From Apium graveolens (lineage: Eukaryota; Streptophyta; Magnoliopsida; Apiales; Apiaceae), in the NCBI RefSeq assembly GCF_009905375.1, contig NC_133650.1:148260567-148324566 (forward strand): a stretch of DNA of 64,000 nucleotides. Direction: 5' to 3'. Shown here one piece after another: positions 13,051 through 24,441 of this stretch; the first letter of the stretch is position 1; every line of letters begins with the position of its first letter. Position numbers and translations under genes: made by a program. The notes under the pieces are model-generated. The model was given only the letters and a program-made list of their open reading frames with translations. It ran no database searches and had not been told where the DNA came from.

Positions 13051-13140
13051 TTATGTTGGACTGCCACTCAGCCACTTACGCTTTGATGGACTCCCACTGA
13101 GCCACTTACGCTTTGATGGACTCCCACTGAGCCCATGTCG
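13051..13140. repeat. Three 30-bp tandem units in a solo LTR
   Basis: Units at 13051-13080, 13081-13110 and 13111-13140 share CTTTGATGGACTCCCACTGA and GCCACTTACG. The first and third are slightly diverged. Such short expansions are common in LTRs; no function is visible. Confidence 0.85.
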
Positions 13141-13610
13141 CTTATGCCGACGCATTTCGATTGGGCTTACTCCCGAATGTTGGGCAAGTAATCAACTCTT
13201 TTATCAAATTAGCAACTTTGTTGCGCCAAAAATACACCACGGAGCCGGATCCCTTGGGTTTTGAGCGAGTATTTAAATCTCCTTCTAAAGGAAGATCTTA
13301 AATTTGAAAATGAGTTTTGGAATCCGCTCTAACTTTAAAATCATTTTGAAGACTCGAAAACATTTTTGAAAATGTTTGAAGTAAGGATGATTTAATAGAA
13401 TAAATCAGTTACAAAATAATCGAAGAATATCTGAATATTATTCTTTAAATAATATTCCAATAAAGAATATCTTTTATAAAAATAAATCCAGTAAAAGTTT
13501 TTGGAAATAATACTTGAAACGAATAATAATTATCGAAATATATACTTATACGAAAGTAAAATCTTTATTTGAATAATCGAAAATAATGTTGGATTATTAT
13601 TCAAAACTAT

Positions 13611-13613
<3 letters not shown>

Positions 13614-13659
<46 letters not shown>
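13614..13659. repeat. (AT)n microsatellite
   Basis: About 23 uninterrupted AT dinucleotides. Likely variable in length between individuals. Confidence 0.95.
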
Positions 13660-13663
<4 letters not shown>

Positions 13664-14979
13664 CTCGGGAACATCGACTCCCGGTTTAGAAAAATGTTCA
13701 CCTTCGGGTGCCCTATACTAAGGGTATACGAAACTACTGCTTATCTCTAGCATATGTATTATGCAATTTATAAGCATTTGAATTGATAATAGAATATCAA
13801 GATTTCACAACATGTATATATATACCATATCAACATGCTCCAATATATCGCAAGGTTTGCTAATAACAGTCATGCACTTATCTCAAGATAATGCATCAAT
13901 ATATGTACATCACAACAACAGTATAACGGGTAAAAAACTTGCCTGAGAGTACGGGGGTAGTCGGTGGTCTAAAATCGCTCTGGTAACCTTCCTTGGAGAG
14001 TGAGTAATGCTTAACAAACCTTAGATGATCCTTAACTAGCCTCATAATGATTAAAACCTCAAAATAAAATCAAGAACACAAAGTTAATTCTTAAAACACT
14101 ATTCCCCTGAACTGTAAAATGTTAAACACGGGTATGGAAATCAAGAAGGTGAGGATAGTGGTTACCCTAATTATGTAGAGCTTCTCGAGGGCTTCAATTT
14201 TATAGGTAGAACACGCAAAACGGCCAAGGGAAACTCAAGATACAAGCATTTTATCTTCCTCCATTTTCATTCCTTTCTCCTCTCGGATTTCTTGAAAAAA
14301 GATGGGGGGGAGAGCTTGCTAAAAAGGGGGAAGAGAGTATTTTGACTTTTCTTGGTTGATTGTATGGTGAGAAATGAAGTGTGGTTGATATTTGTGTGGT
14401 TAATGGCTTGATTAAGTGAGTGGATGATAATTAAGCTTGGTGTCACAATGATGGCCTCATTTCTTTGCCACTTGTCCATGTTTGATCGTGGAAGCATCCT
14501 TGGCTTACTCCTTGCCTATGTGTTTGATTTATAGCCTTGATCTTTGCACTAATCTCTCTTGCATTTCTTAATCGCTTAATGGTTATACGATTCGCTTATC
14601 GTTCGTTCTCATTGGTCGTTCGAGGAAATGTATCCGTGATTTTATTACTTGGGTTCCCCTAACCTTTATCAATATTTTATATTCCTTTTATGATCATCTC
14701 TTATAATCCTTGAATTTAAATCTTTTTAATCATATTACCTTATACTCAATTCTTTCGGTATCTGGTGGATTTTCGAGAAAACCAAAGTTTTCGAATCCGA
14801 ATTCTGACGACCTTTACATACACTCATTTACTTTATGGAATACTAAAATGATCTTAGAATTTCCATAACAGTACTCCTATATAGCATGGTCTGATAATTT
14901 TCCTTAATCAGCATCATCAACAAAAGTTACTATTCATTAGTGTTTCAAAATTTTCAAAAATTGTGGTTATTACAGGAAG

Positions 14980-16185
14980 GTAGCAAGCCTACGGTCGAGC
15001 AGAAAAGAAGACTTAATCCAATCATGAAGGAAGTAGTGAAGAAGGAAATTGTTAAGTGGCTAGATACAGGGATCATCTACCCTATTTCTGACAGTTCATG
15101 GGTAAGCCCGGTTCAATGTGTGCCAAGAAGGGTGGTATTACTGTGGTAGCCCTTTGCCCTTCATTGACCAGATTCTTGATAGATTGGCTGGTCATGAATA
15201 TTATTGTCTTCTGGATGGCTATTCGGGTTACAATCAGATTTGTATCGCTCTAGAAGATCAGGAAAAATCTACCTTCACTTGTCCATTTGGTACTTTCTCC
15301 TTCAGACGAGTTTCTTTGGGTCTGTGTGGTGCACCACCCACATTTCATAGATGCATGATGGCCATCTTTTCTGATATAATTGGCCAGAATGTGGAGGTGT
15401 TCATGGACGACTTCTCTGTTTTTCGCGATTCTTTTGATATGTGCTTGCAAAATCTTGGACACGTTCTCAAGAGGTGTGTTGAGACCAATCTGGTTCTCAA
15501 TTGGGAGAAATGTTACTTTATGGTACGTCAGGGCAATATTCTCGGGCACAAGGTTTCTAGTAAGGGTCTAGAGGTGGACAAGGCCAAGGTGGGGGTCATT
15601 GAGAATCTTCCTCCACCTATTTATGTTAGGGGAATTCGTAGTTTTCTTGGTCATGCGGGTTTCCATAGGCGTTTCATCAAAGATTTCTCTAAGATTTCAA
15701 AGCCATTGTGCAGTTTTATAGAGAAAGATGTCCCTTTCAAGTTTGATGACGAGTGCCTTGTAGCTTTTGAGATATTGAAGAAGAGTTTAATCACAGCATC
15801 GGTCAGAACTGCACCTGATTGGAATGAACCTTTTGAGCTGATGTGCGATGCAAGTGACTATGCATTTGGAGCAGTTCTTGGACAGAGGAAGAACAACATA
15901 TTTCATGTGGTCTACTATGCTAGTAAGACCCTAAATGGTGCTCAACTGAATTACACTACTACGGAGAAAGAACTTTTGGCTATTGTCTATGGTTTTAAGA
16001 TATTTCGATCTTATCTACTTGGGACTAAGGTGACAGTTTACACTGATCACGCTGCAATTCGATATCTCGTTTCAAAGAAGGACTCGAAGCCTAGATTGAA
16101 TAGATGGGTTCTTTTGCTTCAAGAATTTGAACTAGAGATCAAGGATAGAAAGGGAACTGAAAATCAAGTCGCTGATCATCTCTGA
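14980..16185 (+). pseudogene. pol: Athila reverse transcriptase and RNase H
   Basis: The RT run-up (KPTVEQKRRLNPIMKEVVKK, then VSPVQCVP) is followed at about 15140 by a jump to [18 protein letters not shown]. The segment expected between (roughly 30 residues, including the YRKLN motif) is missing, with a frame change. Downstream RT motifs are present: [19 protein letters not shown] and the catalytic FMDDFSVF. RNase H follows from [22 protein letters not shown] through ETEKEL-like [13 protein letters not shown] to [10 protein letters not shown] and ENQVADHL, with its acidic residues visible. A TGA at 16183-16185 ends the frame. It made cDNA in the ancestor; this copy is dead because of the deletion. 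Confidence 0.9.
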
Positions 16186-17565
16186 CGTTTAGAGAATCCT
16201 AATGCTACTTCATTGGATAAGACATTGTTAAATGAGTCTTTTCCCGATGAGCAGCTGTTTGGAGTGCAATAAGAAGAACCGTGGTTTGCAAACATTGTGA
16301 ACTACCTTGTGAGCAATATCATGCCTCCCGACTTATCTTATGCTCAAAGAAAGAAGTTTCTACATGAAGTGAAGTGGTATATATGGGATGAGCCGTTTCT
16401 TTTTCGACAAGGAGCTGACCAAATCATCAGGAGATGTATTCCTTATAGCGAAACGGGGGGGATCTTGCGAGATTACCACTCAATTGTTTATGGAGGACAT
16501 TATGGGGGAGAAAAGACAACAGCTCGTGTTCTTTAAGCAGGTTTCTTTTGGCCGACATTATTTAAAGATGCTCACCAGTTTGTTTTGAAATGTGATTGAT
16601 GTCAACGTGTGGGTAATATGACTAAGAGGGATGAGATGCCTCTTAATGTGCTTCTAGAGGTCGAGGTCTTCGATGTTTCGGGAATTGACTTCATGGGGCC
16701 ATTTGTCTCATCTTATAACAATCAGTATATCTTGTTGGCAGTTGATTATGTGTCGAAATGGGTTGAAGTTAAGGCATTTTCAACGAACGATGCGAAAGTG
16801 GTGCTTAATTTTCTTCACAAGAAGATATTCACAAGGTTTGGAACTCCAAGAGTCAAAATCAGTGATGTGGGGTCGCATTTTTGCAATAGCAAGTTCACTG
16901 TTATGATGCGAAGGTATAATATGAATCATCGCATTGCCACGGCTTATCATCCTCAGACAAATGGTCAAGCCGGGGTATCTAACACAGAGATCAAGCGCAT
17001 TTTAGAGAAAGTTGTGTGTCCTTCAAGGAAAGATTGGTCTTTGAAGCTTGATAAAGCTGTTTGGGCATATAGAATAGCATATAAGACTCCATTGGGAATG
17101 TCAACGTTTCAATTGGTCTATGGTAAAGGGTGTCATTTACCTGTTGAGCAAGAGCATAAGGCATATTGGGCTTTGAAGAAATTGAATCTTGACTTGGATG
17201 CGGCTGGAAAGAAGAGGATGCTTCAATTGAATGAACTTGATGAGTTTCGACTTCAAGCTTATGTGAACAACAAAATGTACAATGAGAAAGTCAAGAGGTG
17301 GCACGATCGGGATCTAGTGCTTAAATCATTTATGTCGGGGCAACAAGTTCTGTTGTTCAACTCTCGTCTCCGTCTTTTTCCTGGAAAGTTGAAGTCAAGG
17401 TGGTCAGGGCCCTTCATAATCAAACTTGTGTTTCCACATGGAGCGGTGGAAATTTTTTAGAATGATCAGGGTCAAGCATTCAATGTAAATGGTCTGAGGT
17501 TGAAGCATTACTATAATGACACGACAAACCGCGAGGTGGTTAGTGCTGTTCTATTGTCTGTTTGA
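16186..17565 (+). pseudogene. pol: Athila integrase
   Basis: It continues the pol frame after a TGA. The zinc-binding H-H-C-C is readable (HSIVYGGHYGG, then CD-stop-CQRVGN), broken by stops near 16272, 16534 and 16600. The core has the first catalytic Asp in GIDFMGPF and the second in [10 protein letters not shown]. The third, normally Glu in NGQAEVSN, is Gly here (NGQAGVSN). The last frame segment (16609-17460) ends in TAG, and the Athila-like C-terminus NVNGLRLKHYYND follows to a TGA at 17563. Integrase inserts cDNA into the host genome; loss of the Glu removes strand transfer. Confidence 0.9.
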
Positions 17566-18049
17566 GCTCTAGGTTCTACGTCGAGCTAGCGACACAAAAG
17601 AAGCGCTTCTTGGGAGGCAACCCAAGTTTGTTGTACATTAGTCGGTAGAAGAAGCAAGAAGAAAGGAGAAAAACACAAAACATCAAAAAAAGAAAAAAGT
17701 TCAGGGCCAACTCTAGTGACCAAGCGCGCCCGCACTGATCCAGCACGCGGCCGCGCTATTTTTCCAGAAGGTAAGCACGCCCGCGCTGATCTAGCGCGCG
17801 CCCGCGCCGGTTTTCCAGAGAGTGAGCGCGCCCGTGCTGTCCAAGCGCGCGCCGGCACCAGGTCCCTATTCGAAAAAAATAAAAACAAAGAATGAAGAGG
17901 AAATCGGGATTTTTACTCAAAACTCAATTCCAACCCAATTTTTACTTCTCCACATCCCATAATTCCCTCTACAAATCAAACCCATTATTTCCACGATTCC
18001 CACAATCAATTCCCACTTCTATTCCTTATCGAATTCTCACCTCCCTACC
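17566..18049 (+). other. Athila pol-to-ORF spacer
   Basis: Non-coding. It holds the GC-rich minisatellite at 17717-17862 and then a C/A-rich stretch leading to the internal TATA box. Apparent frames on either strand are products of the GC repeat. Confidence 0.7.
17717..17862. repeat. GC-rich minisatellite shared with Athila LTR
   Basis: Three imperfect units of about 50 bp, each with GCGCGCCCGCGCTGATC-like sequence followed by GCGCGCGCCCGCGCC-like sequence and TTTTCCAGA. The same half-units are in the LTR at 1-91, 4658-4741 and 20567-20651. It stands out strongly from the AT-rich surroundings and is rich in CpG. Confidence 0.8.
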
Positions 18050-18057
18050 TATAAATA
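18050..18057 (+). promoter_or_regulatory. Internal TATA box upstream of Athila extra ORF
   Basis: TATAAATA lies 87 bp upstream of the ATG at 18137, and the following leader is C/A/T-rich and free of ATG. This is the arrangement of an ordinary plant core promoter, so the downstream ORF may have its own transcript. Inference; no expression data. Confidence 0.5.
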
Positions 18058-18136
18058 CATACACTTATACACAAACTTTTCCACCGCATCACAAATTCTC
18101 AAACACTTAACTTTTATTTTCTCTCATTCAATCTCA

Positions 18137-19364
18137 ATGGCACCGAAGAGGCAAAGAATTAAGTAGGCAGCAGCACCACCGATTCTTCATCTACGGGTGG
18201 TGTGAGGCCTAGGCATTCTAATCCTGAGGCTGAAGAGGAGTACATGAGGCTTCTGTCAAAGCTTATTGCTAAGGAGCGACATTTTCTGCCATCGGGGAAT
18301 GATGGTAAGCTATTGGAAATGATTCTTGAGATGGGCTGGGTTCCTTTTTGTGAGGCTCCCAGTGTTGTGCCCATGAGTGTTATGTGGGAGTTCTATGCTA
18401 ACGCCAAGGCAGAGAAGAATGGCTTCACGGTGGTTCGAGCGAGGACTGTGGAGTATAATGCAGAGGCTATCAGGACGGAGATTGAGCAGCCCGCGAGGAA
18501 GGTGAGTCAGGACACTTGCAACGATAAGACTCCCGAGGACTTCAACTTGGATCTGATCGTTGCAACTCTTTGTGTGCCTAAGACTCTTTGGAAGTTCAAG
18601 AGGGGCACTAATGACTACTCCACGTTCCCTGCATCGTGCATGAACAGGTTTGCACGGGCTTGGAACTCGTTTATTTGTGCTAACATCATGCCAACTTCGC
18701 ATGTGCATGAGATTACTGTGGAGCGTGCTCGTCTGTTGTGGGGTATTCTTCAGGGTGATTACATTGATTTGGGGATGGTGATTTATCAGGGGATTTTGAG
18801 ATTCTTGAGAGGAGGTATTATAGGTGTTATTCCTTATACGTCTGTGGTGATGAAGTTGTGCGTGGTAGTTGGTGTCGTTGGCCCGCACATGAGCAGCTTC
18901 AGCTTCCCAGTGCTCCTATCGACAATTCTACACTGTTGAGCATGTGGAAGTGGTATGGAGGGAAGCCCAATCCTAAGGGGCTTGGGTATTCATATAATCA
19001 TCTGCCAGGTGGTGTGCCCATGGATCAGGCTACTGCGGGAGGATCTCAGGACGCCCGTAGAGCAGCTTGGAGAGCTCAGTTAGGAGAGGAGGCTGGTTCA
19101 TCTCAGCAGCAGCAGCAGGTAGCAGGAGCAGACATTGGAACTAGTTTGAGTTCGAAGCAGTATAGGCGTCTAGCTAGGAGGATGGATGCGATGCACGACA
19201 TCTACAGTCGGTTTTCACACGATCTCACCCAAGCACTTGGGACTGCATTTAGAGCCACCGGGGTTGAGATCCAATGGCCAGTTTTTGGTGAGGATTCCGT
19301 GTATCCGCCTCCTGACACACCTGACACTTCACCCGTTAAGGGTGATGATCCTGATTCACAGTAG
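18137..19364 (+). pseudogene. Athila extra ORF (plant transposon-protein domain)
   Basis: The ATG at 18137 starts MAPKRQRIK, followed by TAG at 18164. A frame change leads into RPRHSNPEAEEEYMRLLSKLIAKERHF, continuing to about 18880 (EFYANAKAEKNGFTVVRARTVEYN, VATLCVPKTLWKFKRG, NSFICANIMPTSHVHEITVERA). Another frame change follows, then a C-terminal part (MWKWYGGKPNPKGLG, poly-Gln, RRLARRMDAMHDIYSRF) to 19364. The central part resembles the 'putative plant transposon protein' domain found downstream of pol in Athila-type elements. Its role is unknown; env-like function has been suggested for some Athila copies, but I see no signal peptide or membrane span here. Broken by one stop and two frameshifts. 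Confidence 0.75.
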
Positions 19365-20300
19365 GTATGCCTGAATTCCTTACTATTACCTTCACTGAGG
19401 ATAATGAATATTTTAAGTTTGGGGTAGTAGTTGAAGGAATATGTTTGTATGTGAGTCACATATAGTTGCATGTTCATGATAGTTTAGTTCATATAGTTTG
19501 CATATTTTGCCATGTTTTTTTTATTTTTGGTAGTTTTTAGGATATTTTGTTCATATAGTTTTCATGCATTTGCATTAAAACATGATCCCTTAGATGATTT
19601 TTTTCTAATTAATGGGTGATATTGATGCTAGTGTAGTGATTTTTTCCAATTAATGGGTTTAATGAGATGGAGCGAAAGGCACTCATTCAGAAATTTGTTG
19701 AAAAAAAAGAAAAAAAAAAGAGAAAGAATAAGAATAAGTGTTATGTTTAATTGATCACGAGTGGGCTCTTTAGTACTCGAGTTATTAAGTTCTTAGGGGA
19801 CTTTGTGCCTAGTGACCTAAGGCTTTTATAGTGTGAGATCTGTTAACCTAACGCTCGCTACATGGGTACTATTGTATAAGTCTTTTGTGGAACTCACTCA
19901 TTGCACGATCAAATAAGCATGCTTGTGTTGTTTTGTTGTGAATAAAAGCGTGAGTCCATGTTAAACTCCGATATAAAAATTTAAGTGTTATAAATTATTT
20001 TGAGTCTAACTTTTATTCTATTTATAAACTTGCGATTGTTTTGATATGTAGTGAGTCACGATTGTCGATCTAGTTGCGATAGTATATCTGTAAGCATTTG
20101 CACACACACACATCTCTGATTTGTAGGTTGATTTGTGAGCTTTGATTGATCTTTATGTGAATAACTGCATTTGCTGAGGTGTTACTTGTTGATTTGTTTA
20201 GTTATTCTATGGGGATCGTTGCATTCATTTAGTTACATTCATGCATTTTTATTTCTTGTTCTTTGAGTCTGTTTATGCTTGAGGACAAGCATCGATTCAA
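19365..20300 (+). other. Athila 3' non-coding region
   Basis: No ORF of note. It has T-rich and A/G-rich tracts (AAAAAAAAGAGAAAGAATAAG near 19706) and ends in GAGGACAAGCATCGATTCAA just before the PPT, typical of Athila. Confidence 0.75.
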
Positions 20301-20314
20301 GTCTGGGGGTATTT
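20301..20314 (+). promoter_or_regulatory. Athila polypurine tract
   Basis: GTCTGGGGGTATTT lies directly before the LTR start TGAGTGGC at 20315. It primes plus-strand DNA synthesis during reverse transcription. Confidence 0.75.
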
Positions 20315-21575
20315 TGAGTGGCATTTATGACACTTTATAATGCTCTAATAAGCTTTGAATTGATACGTTTGTACTCAAGTTCTTAAGTATTTTAACGTGT
20401 TTTCTAGTGTTTTTGCATTTCAGGCATTATCTAGGTAATAAGGTGAATTAGCATTATTTTGGTGCTAATTTCGTGTCAAGGTGGTGTTGGAATAAAAGCT
20501 CGTTGAAAGTCGGCTCAAATATGCAAGAAAAATTGAAGAAGTTAATTTTTGGTAGATGCCCAGGGCGCCCGCGCTGATCAAGCGCGCGCCCGCACCCGAA
20601 GTTCAGAAAGCCAGCGCGCCCATGCTAATCAAGCGCGCGGTCGCGCCAGGTCGGGAAGCAGAATTCTGATTACACTCTAAATCGAATTGAAAGACTTCTC
20701 TACTGATTAGGGCTACTATATAAATAACTTTATGTCATTTTTAATAATATATCAAGCCATAGACATATCAAGGAGAGCCGTAAGAAGACCGTTTTAGCAC
20801 GATTCAACGGAGACGAAGAAGAACTTGTTTTTACTTGTGAATCTTTGTTCTAAGTTGTAACTTGGATGCTAGTTTTCTTATTTGTGGACCTTAATCTTGT
20901 TTTGTACTTGGTTTTATTTATTCGTTATAAAGACTACATTTGTTATACCATTCTTTCATCGGATTCCACGTCGATGATGAGTCCAATTATGGGCTAATCA
21001 TTATCGTGGGGTTCTAACGGATTTATTTATGGATTTCTTTAGTTAATTTGTTTCGATGCCTTAGTATGTGGTGATTGTATGATAACCTAGTATTGGTTGT
21101 GCGTATTTATCTTATGAGCGTCGCGAACTTATAAGATAGTGTGTTAATTCTTAATGAAGCGAAAGTGAATTTAAGGATTTAGAACTTGCCATGCTGGCAT
21201 AGGTTCATGTATTTGTTATGCATGATTCCTAGGTAATTTTAACCATCTTACTTGCCCTATGTAATCAAGATAGATAACTTGTGCTTAAACCTTTATGTTG
21301 TCAAATTCTATAGACATATAGGGTCTCAATATAATTGGTGTCTATTCAGCTTCTATCTCTTTTGTGGATGTCTGGTAGTATGGTATTCGTGCAACGAAAG
21401 TTGGCTTTTATCAGTTTCGTGTTTTCTGATTAGTGTCATCACCATTGCATGCTAAGGTTAAGAACAATAAGGCTATTGAATAAAGTATTTAATGAAGTTA
21501 GAATCCCATGTTTGTCATATATATTAATTCGGTCGATCTTATTCTCTTAGTTATAATTGTTAGTTTAATTCTTAG
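20315..21575 (+). repeat. Athila 3' LTR, truncated by copia A
   Basis: It starts TGAGTGGCATTTATGACAC and matches the 5' LTR up to TTAATTCTTAG at 21575, where the copia A LTR begins. About 180 bp of LTR end seen in the left copy (1-1201) are missing here. The GC-rich block is at 20567-20651. Confidence 0.9.
20717..20726 (+). promoter_or_regulatory. Athila 3' LTR TATA box
   Basis: TATATAAATA, as in the other copies. Confidence 0.6.
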
Positions 21576-21645
21576 TGTTGGATATATTTGAGATGTCATG
21601 TCTAATATATTTCATGTTTAGTTTTCAGATCTTAATAAACAGGAA

Positions 21646-21750
21646 ATATCAGTTCTTACGGGAATCAGGACTTACTGGAAGTCAGGACTTAAGGATATCA
21701 GGACTTAGATTATCAGAAGATAATACCAGAAGATGGATATCAAAACTTAA
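21646..21750. repeat. Motif array ATCAGNACTTA in copia A U3
   Basis: Five or six copies in about 100 bp: ATCAGTTCTTAC, ATCAGGACTTA, GTCAGGACTTA, ATCAGGACTTA, ATCAAAACTTA. The array lies 190-290 bp upstream of the TATA box. The same motif recurs in the solo LTR (24515-24617), the gag tail and the integrase-RT linker. Confidence 0.75.
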
Positions 21751-21938
21751 GTACTGGAGGACTAACAGTTAAGGAAGGAAGCTAATTTACAGGAAAGAAG
21801 ATCGAGACTAATACAGAAGAAGATATGCATGGAAAGAGTTAGAGGACTAGAAGAATTGTATAAGATATCTGATTGATATATTTTAGGAGATAGAATTATA
21901 TTCCATATCAATTAGAAGTTATCTTGTAACTGTGTGTC

Positions 21939-21946
21939 TATATAAA
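21939..21946 (+). promoter_or_regulatory. Copia A LTR TATA box
   Basis: TATATAAA within GTCTATATAAACACAGAC. The solo LTR has the same element at 24810-24817. Confidence 0.7.
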
Positions 21947-22172
21947 CACAGACATAGGTTTATACTATATGTGTTACGATCATCGAGAAGATCATACATT
22001 GTAACCTAGAAGCTCTCGTGATATTTGTTCATCACTGAGAGAGAATAGTTCCATTGTAACAAAGTTTATTATTTCGAATACATCTGTTTTCTGTTATTTG
22101 TGTTCTAAATTGATTTGATTGTATTCTACACTGTATTCAACCCCCTTCTACAGTGTTGTGTGACCTAACAAG

Positions 22173-22184
22173 TGGTATTAGAGC
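22173..22184 (+). promoter_or_regulatory. Copia A primer-binding site
   Basis: TGGTATTAGAGC, two bases after the LTR, matches the usual copia site for initiator Met-tRNA (TGGTATCAGAGC) with one change. It primes minus-strand synthesis. Confidence 0.85.
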
Positions 22185-24441
22185 CTATCTGTTAATACAC
22201 ATACAGTAAAGATCCAAAACAATCATGTCTGAAGAAGGAGAAAATCCAACCAAGCCCGCCAAAACTGAAGAAACTCCAAAGACTCAAACCCACAGTCGAT
22301 ATGAGATTATCAGGGTTCCCATGCTGAGACCTTCTGAGTATCCCATATGAAAAGTGAAGATGGCTATGTTTCTAGAAGCTACAGATCCAGAATACCTTGA
22401 TAGAATTTATGAAGGACCGCATAAGCCAACCAAGCTCTCTGTTGTAGTTACAGATCAGCCAGCAAAGACAATACCAAAGGAGAAAATTGAATACACAGCT
22501 AAAAATATCTCATCTATTGCCAAGGATGCAAAGGTAAGACATTTGCTGCATAGTGTCATTGATAATGTCATGTCAAACCGGGTAATTCAAGTAAGACTGC
22601 AAAGGAGATATGTGATGCTTTGGAAACAGGGTGTCAGGGAACTGATGCAATCAAGAAAAACAGGAGGACTATACTTACTCAAGAGTATGAGCACTTTGAC
22701 TCAAAAAGAGATGAGTCATTAACTGACTTATATGACAGGATTGTCAAACTCTTGAATGATCTGTCACTGGTGGACAAGGAATATGATATTGAAGATTCAA
22801 ATCTAAAATTCCTTTAGCTCTTCCTGAAAGTTGGGATTTGAAAGCTACTATTATAAGAGACAACTATGCTCTTGATGAAACTACTCTTGATGAAATTTAT
22901 GGCATGCTCAATACTTATGAACTTGAGATGGATTAAAGAAGCAAGAGACATAGGAGAAAGTCAAGGACAGTTGCTCTTAAGGATGAGGAGGAATCCCCCA
23001 AAGTGGTTGTCTCAAAGAAAGGCAAAGAAAAGGCTCTCATCGTAAAATCTGATTCAGAATCATCAAGTTCTGATGATGATGATTCAGAAACTGAAAGTCT
23101 ACCTAAGTAGATGCTGATGAGGAGATGATGAAGCTGTGTGCTCTTATGGTGAAGGGTATCACAAAGATAGCCTACAGGAAATTCAGAAAGGGAAAGAAGT
23201 TTTCCAGGAAAGGTAGAAGTTCTGATAAGAAGGGCTTCAGAAAATCTGAAGGCAAAGGAGGAAAGTCTGACAGGGGAGATTACTCAAATGTCAAATGCTA
23301 CAATTGTGGTGAGAAAGGCCACATATCTCCTGACTGCAAAAAAGGAAAGAGTGACAAAGGAAAGGCTCTTGTCACAAAGAAGAAAAGCTGGATAGACACA
23401 TCAGATTCTGAAGATGAGGAGAACTATACCTTGATGGCAAATGCTGATAGCAGTTCTGATGCTGCTAAGTTAAAGGTACCTCAAACAACTTATGCCTTTC
23501 ATACTGATGATATTACTGAGTTAAGATTATATCTTAAAACCATGTTTATTAGTTATAGAAATCAAACTTTAACATGTGAAAGATTAACTGAAAATCTTGC
23601 TTTTAAAAAGAGGAATGATTATTTAGAAAAAGAGTTAGTCATGTTCCATCAAACTCAGAAAGAAAGAGATGATGCCTTTTATGTTAGAGATGAATTGCTG
23701 AAAATGAATAAATTTCTAAAAATTGAGTTAGAAAAGGAGAGAGAGATTATCAGGACTTGGACTAACTCTGGTAGAGCAACTCAGGATATACGAAGTAGTG
23801 GAAACTGGAAAAAGGGCCTAGGTTATGAAGATGATAAAAGTGAAAAAGGAACTGAACAAGTTAAGCCAATTATTGTTAAACAGACTACTAAGCCAAAGGT
23901 AAATCCTGTTAAATTTGTAGCTAAAACTGTAAAGTCTGATTCTGAAAAGATGAAAGATATTGAGACAGAAGTGATAGCAGAGTCAACTTCCGACAAATTA
24001 GAACAGGATAAACCAACTGAAGTTAACATAGGCTTAATGACAAAGAAGCAGCTTAAACATAAGCTGAAAGAAATTACCAGTATGAACAAGGTAAAGGAAG
24101 CTAGGAAAAATAGGAATGGAAAGGAAGGTGTGAATAAAAGCAATAATTTTGTGCCTGTTCCTAATGCTCCTAGAAAGAAATGCTATAACTGTGGAAACTC
24201 TAACCATCTTGCTTCTTTTTGTAGGAAGAATAAGAATATAAACTTTTTATCTCCTAAGTCAGGAGTTAAGAGTCAGTCTGTTAGGTTTAAGCCACAAAAT
24301 CCTTATTTTCATTGTGGTAGTATATGGCATTCCATTTATACTTGTAAGGAATATCATAGTTTGTACTATGATTATTATCAGATAAAACCTTCTTTGAAGA
24401 AAGTTGCTTTAATTCCTTCTAGTGTAAAGTATGATGCAAAG

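Larger units (their letters stand above)
11885..14974 (-). mobile_element. Second solo chromovirus-type LTR
   Basis: It begins TGTAATACCCCC and ends GTGGTTATTACA, with flanks CGAAG (11880-11884) and GGAAG (14975-14979), a 5-bp duplication with one mismatch. Removing it rejoins Athila ...LLDE to GSKPTVEQKRRLNP, the normal approach to RT. End structure (AAATCCGGGG near the left) and size (3.1 kb) resemble the Tekay LTRs, but the sequence is clearly diverged, so it is a related family or subfamily. No pol or gag is inside. It holds a 30-bp triplicate (13051-13140) and an AT microsatellite (13614-13659). I see no gene. Confidence 0.75.
4406..21575 (+). mobile_element. Athila-type Ty3/gypsy element, non-autonomous by decay
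   Basis: Order on the + strand: 5' LTR, gag, aspartic protease, RT, RNase H, integrase, GC-rich spacer, internal TATA, extra ORF, long non-coding 3' part, PPT, truncated 3' LTR. The gag sequence, the protease motif DLGAS, the integrase text and the PPT context (GAGGACAAGC followed by a GTCTGGGGGTAT tract) are typical of the Athila lineage. Two solo LTRs at 6414 and 11885 interrupt it. Multiple stops, an RT deletion, loss of the primer-binding site and loss of the integrase catalytic Glu mean it cannot move by itself. The 3' LTR is cut at 21575 by copia A; the missing end should lie beyond the window. Confidence 0.9.
21576..22170 (+). repeat. Copia A 5' LTR
   Basis: 595 bp, starting TGTTGGATATATTTGAG and ending GTGTGACCTAACA, immediately followed by a tRNA-Met-type primer-binding site. 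It is homologous throughout to the solo LTR at 24442-25047. Confidence 0.9.

Noticed and set aside
13614..13659. AT repeat as a possible origin or boundary element
   Set aside because: Plain microsatellite inside a solo LTR; nothing more can be claimed.
17586..17888. Arg/Ala-rich minus-strand frame of 100 codons
   Set aside because: It is the translation of the GC-rich minisatellite, not a gene.
18310..18888. Minus-strand frame of 192 codons
   Set aside because: Shadow of the Athila extra ORF; His/Leu-rich and not family-like.
18137..19364. Athila extra ORF as a true envelope gene
   Set aside because: No signal peptide, furin-like site or membrane span is visible; the domain resembles a plant transposon-associated protein.
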